Source of the DNA: JALYUM01 sp036688685
Lineage (GTDB): Bacteria > Pseudomonadota > Gammaproteobacteria > Burkholderiales > Burkholderiaceae_D
Assembly (NCBI RefSeq): GCF_036688685.1
Contig: NZ_JAQQPS010000001.1
Coordinates: 248,001-312,000 of the forward strand
Reading direction: 5' to 3'
Length of the DNA stretch: 64,000 bases
Part shown: positions 63,355 to 64,000 of the stretch, piece by piece
Layout: each line of letters starts with the position of its first letter
Position numbering within the stretch: position 1 is the first letter of the stretch
Program-made: the position numbers and the translations under genes
Notes under the pieces: model-generated
Seen by the model: the letters and a program-made list of their open reading frames with translations, nothing else
What the model was told of the DNA's origin: nothing
Database searches by the model: none

Positions 63355-64000
63355 CTATTTCGATGTGGCGTATGGCACTTCGATGACCGCGATCACGCCA
63401 TGCGGCACATTCGCGGTGATATGCAACTGGCCGGCCTCGCCATGGAGCAGCTTCAGGCGTTCGCGGATGGTCGGCAGGCCGAGACCGGTGCCGTCGCTCG
63501 GCATCACGCCAAAACCGACGCCATTGTCGGCCACGGTCACGCGCAGCTTGTTGTGCGAGACATTCGCGCTGATGCGCAGGGTGCCCCCTTCGGGCTTGCA
63601 CTCGAGGCCGTGCTTGATCGCGTTTTCCACCATCGATTGCAGCATCATCGGCGGAAAGGCCGCGTTGCGCAGGTCGTCGGGGACGTGCAGCTCGACCGTC
63701 AAGCGCTCTTCCATGCGCATCTTGAGCAGGTGCAGGTAGGCGGTGACCATGTCGACTTCGCGGCCGAGGTTGGTCACCACGGCGTTTTCACGCATTTGCG
63801 GCAGCACCGCGCGCAGGTACTGGATCAGGCTGCGCTGCATGGCCGAGGCGCGCGGCGGGTTCGTTTCGATCAGGTATTCGACCGAGGCGAGGGTGTTGAA
63901 CAGGAAGTGCGGCTCCACCTGTGCCTGCATCATCTGCATGCGCGCTTCGGATAGCTGGCGCTGCATCGATTCGCGCTCGGCGGCAGCGTTTGCGCTCTGG
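63355..64000 (-). CDS. LytS-type sensor histidine kinase (His_kinase + HATPase), cut by the window edge
   Basis: The last 215 residues of a kinase that continues past the window. His_kinase (5TM/LytS-like) domain has the phospho-His in EARMQMMQAQVEPHFLFNTL and LIQYLRAVLPQMREN, followed by HATPase with ENAIKHG and VADNGVGFG. The upstream frame stays open to base 64000. Paired with the LytTR regulator just downstream. Membrane domain not visible. Confidence 0.9.
   Translation of the reverse strand, partial: QSANAAAERESMQRQLSEARMQMMQAQVEPHFLFNTLASVEYLIETNPPRASAMQRSLIQYLRAVLPQMRENAVVTNLGREVDMVTAYLHLLKMRMEERLTVELHVPDDLRNAAFPPMMLQSMVENAIKHGLECKPEGGTLRISANVSHNKLRVTVADNGVGFGVMPSDGTGLGLPTIRERLKLLHGEAGQLHITANVPHGVIAVIEVPYATSK

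Overview
The window is a stretch of chromosome from a GC-rich betaproteobacterium, order Burkholderiales, most likely family Oxalobacteraceae (Massilia, Duganella or Janthinobacterium-like). This rests on gene content and order: ndk-rlmN-pilF-rodZ-ispG-hisS-yfgM-bamB-der-hfq-hflX-hflK-hflC-hisZ-purA is a typical betaproteobacterial series, and nlpD-rpoS, lptF-lptG/pepA and a cys cluster carrying a DUF934 gene point the same way. No rRNA, prophage, insertion sequence or CRISPR array was seen. The genus is an inference.

Layout. 1-3.6 kb: 3' end of icd, a cold-shock gene, and clpS-clpA (N-degron proteolysis). 3.6-11.7 kb: a LysR regulator divergent from an SGNH hydrolase with a palindromic LysR box between them, a chemoreceptor, a PP2C-like phosphatase, a YdcH-like small protein, a DinG/YoaA iron-sulfur helicase and a quinone oxidoreductase. 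11.8-13.9 kb: a two-gene accessory unit, a TIR-domain protein followed by a ParA/MinD-like protein whose P-loop has decayed. 14.0-19.1 kb: surE-pcm-nlpD-rpoS-rlmD, a stationary-phase and repair block. 19.2-33.3 kb: a Bax-inhibitor-1 membrane protein and the long housekeeping series from ndk to hflC. 33.4-34.4 kb: a two-gene toxin-antitoxin-like module (PIN-like protein and its putative antitoxin) on the opposite strand, sitting inside the series. 34.6-37.6 kb: the series resumes with hisZ-purA-phosphoribosyltransferase.

37.7-43.4 kb: a MarC protein, an unrecognised secreted protein, an FKBP prolyl isomerase, uvrB and an aromatic/aspartate aminotransferase. 43.4-47.3 kb: two identical tRNA-Asn(GTT) genes flanking a 1154-residue hybrid histidine kinase. 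47.4-52.2 kb: pepA divergent from lptF-lptG, followed by a CbiX-type chelatase and a small unknown gene. 52.2-60.1 kb: assimilatory sulfate reduction (cysI, DUF934, cysH, cysD, cysN, cobA on the minus strand) with divergent cysB and a methyltransferase. CobA and CbiX could together supply the siroheme that CysI needs. 60.1-64 kb: a general porin, a NarL-type histidine kinase, a LytTR response regulator and the C-terminal part of a LytS-type kinase that runs off the window.

Best candidates for something undescribed are the TIR plus degenerate KGGVGR-type ATPase pair (11.8-13.9 kb) and the PIN/antitoxin pair inserted between hflC and hisZ. Both are proposals from motifs and context only.
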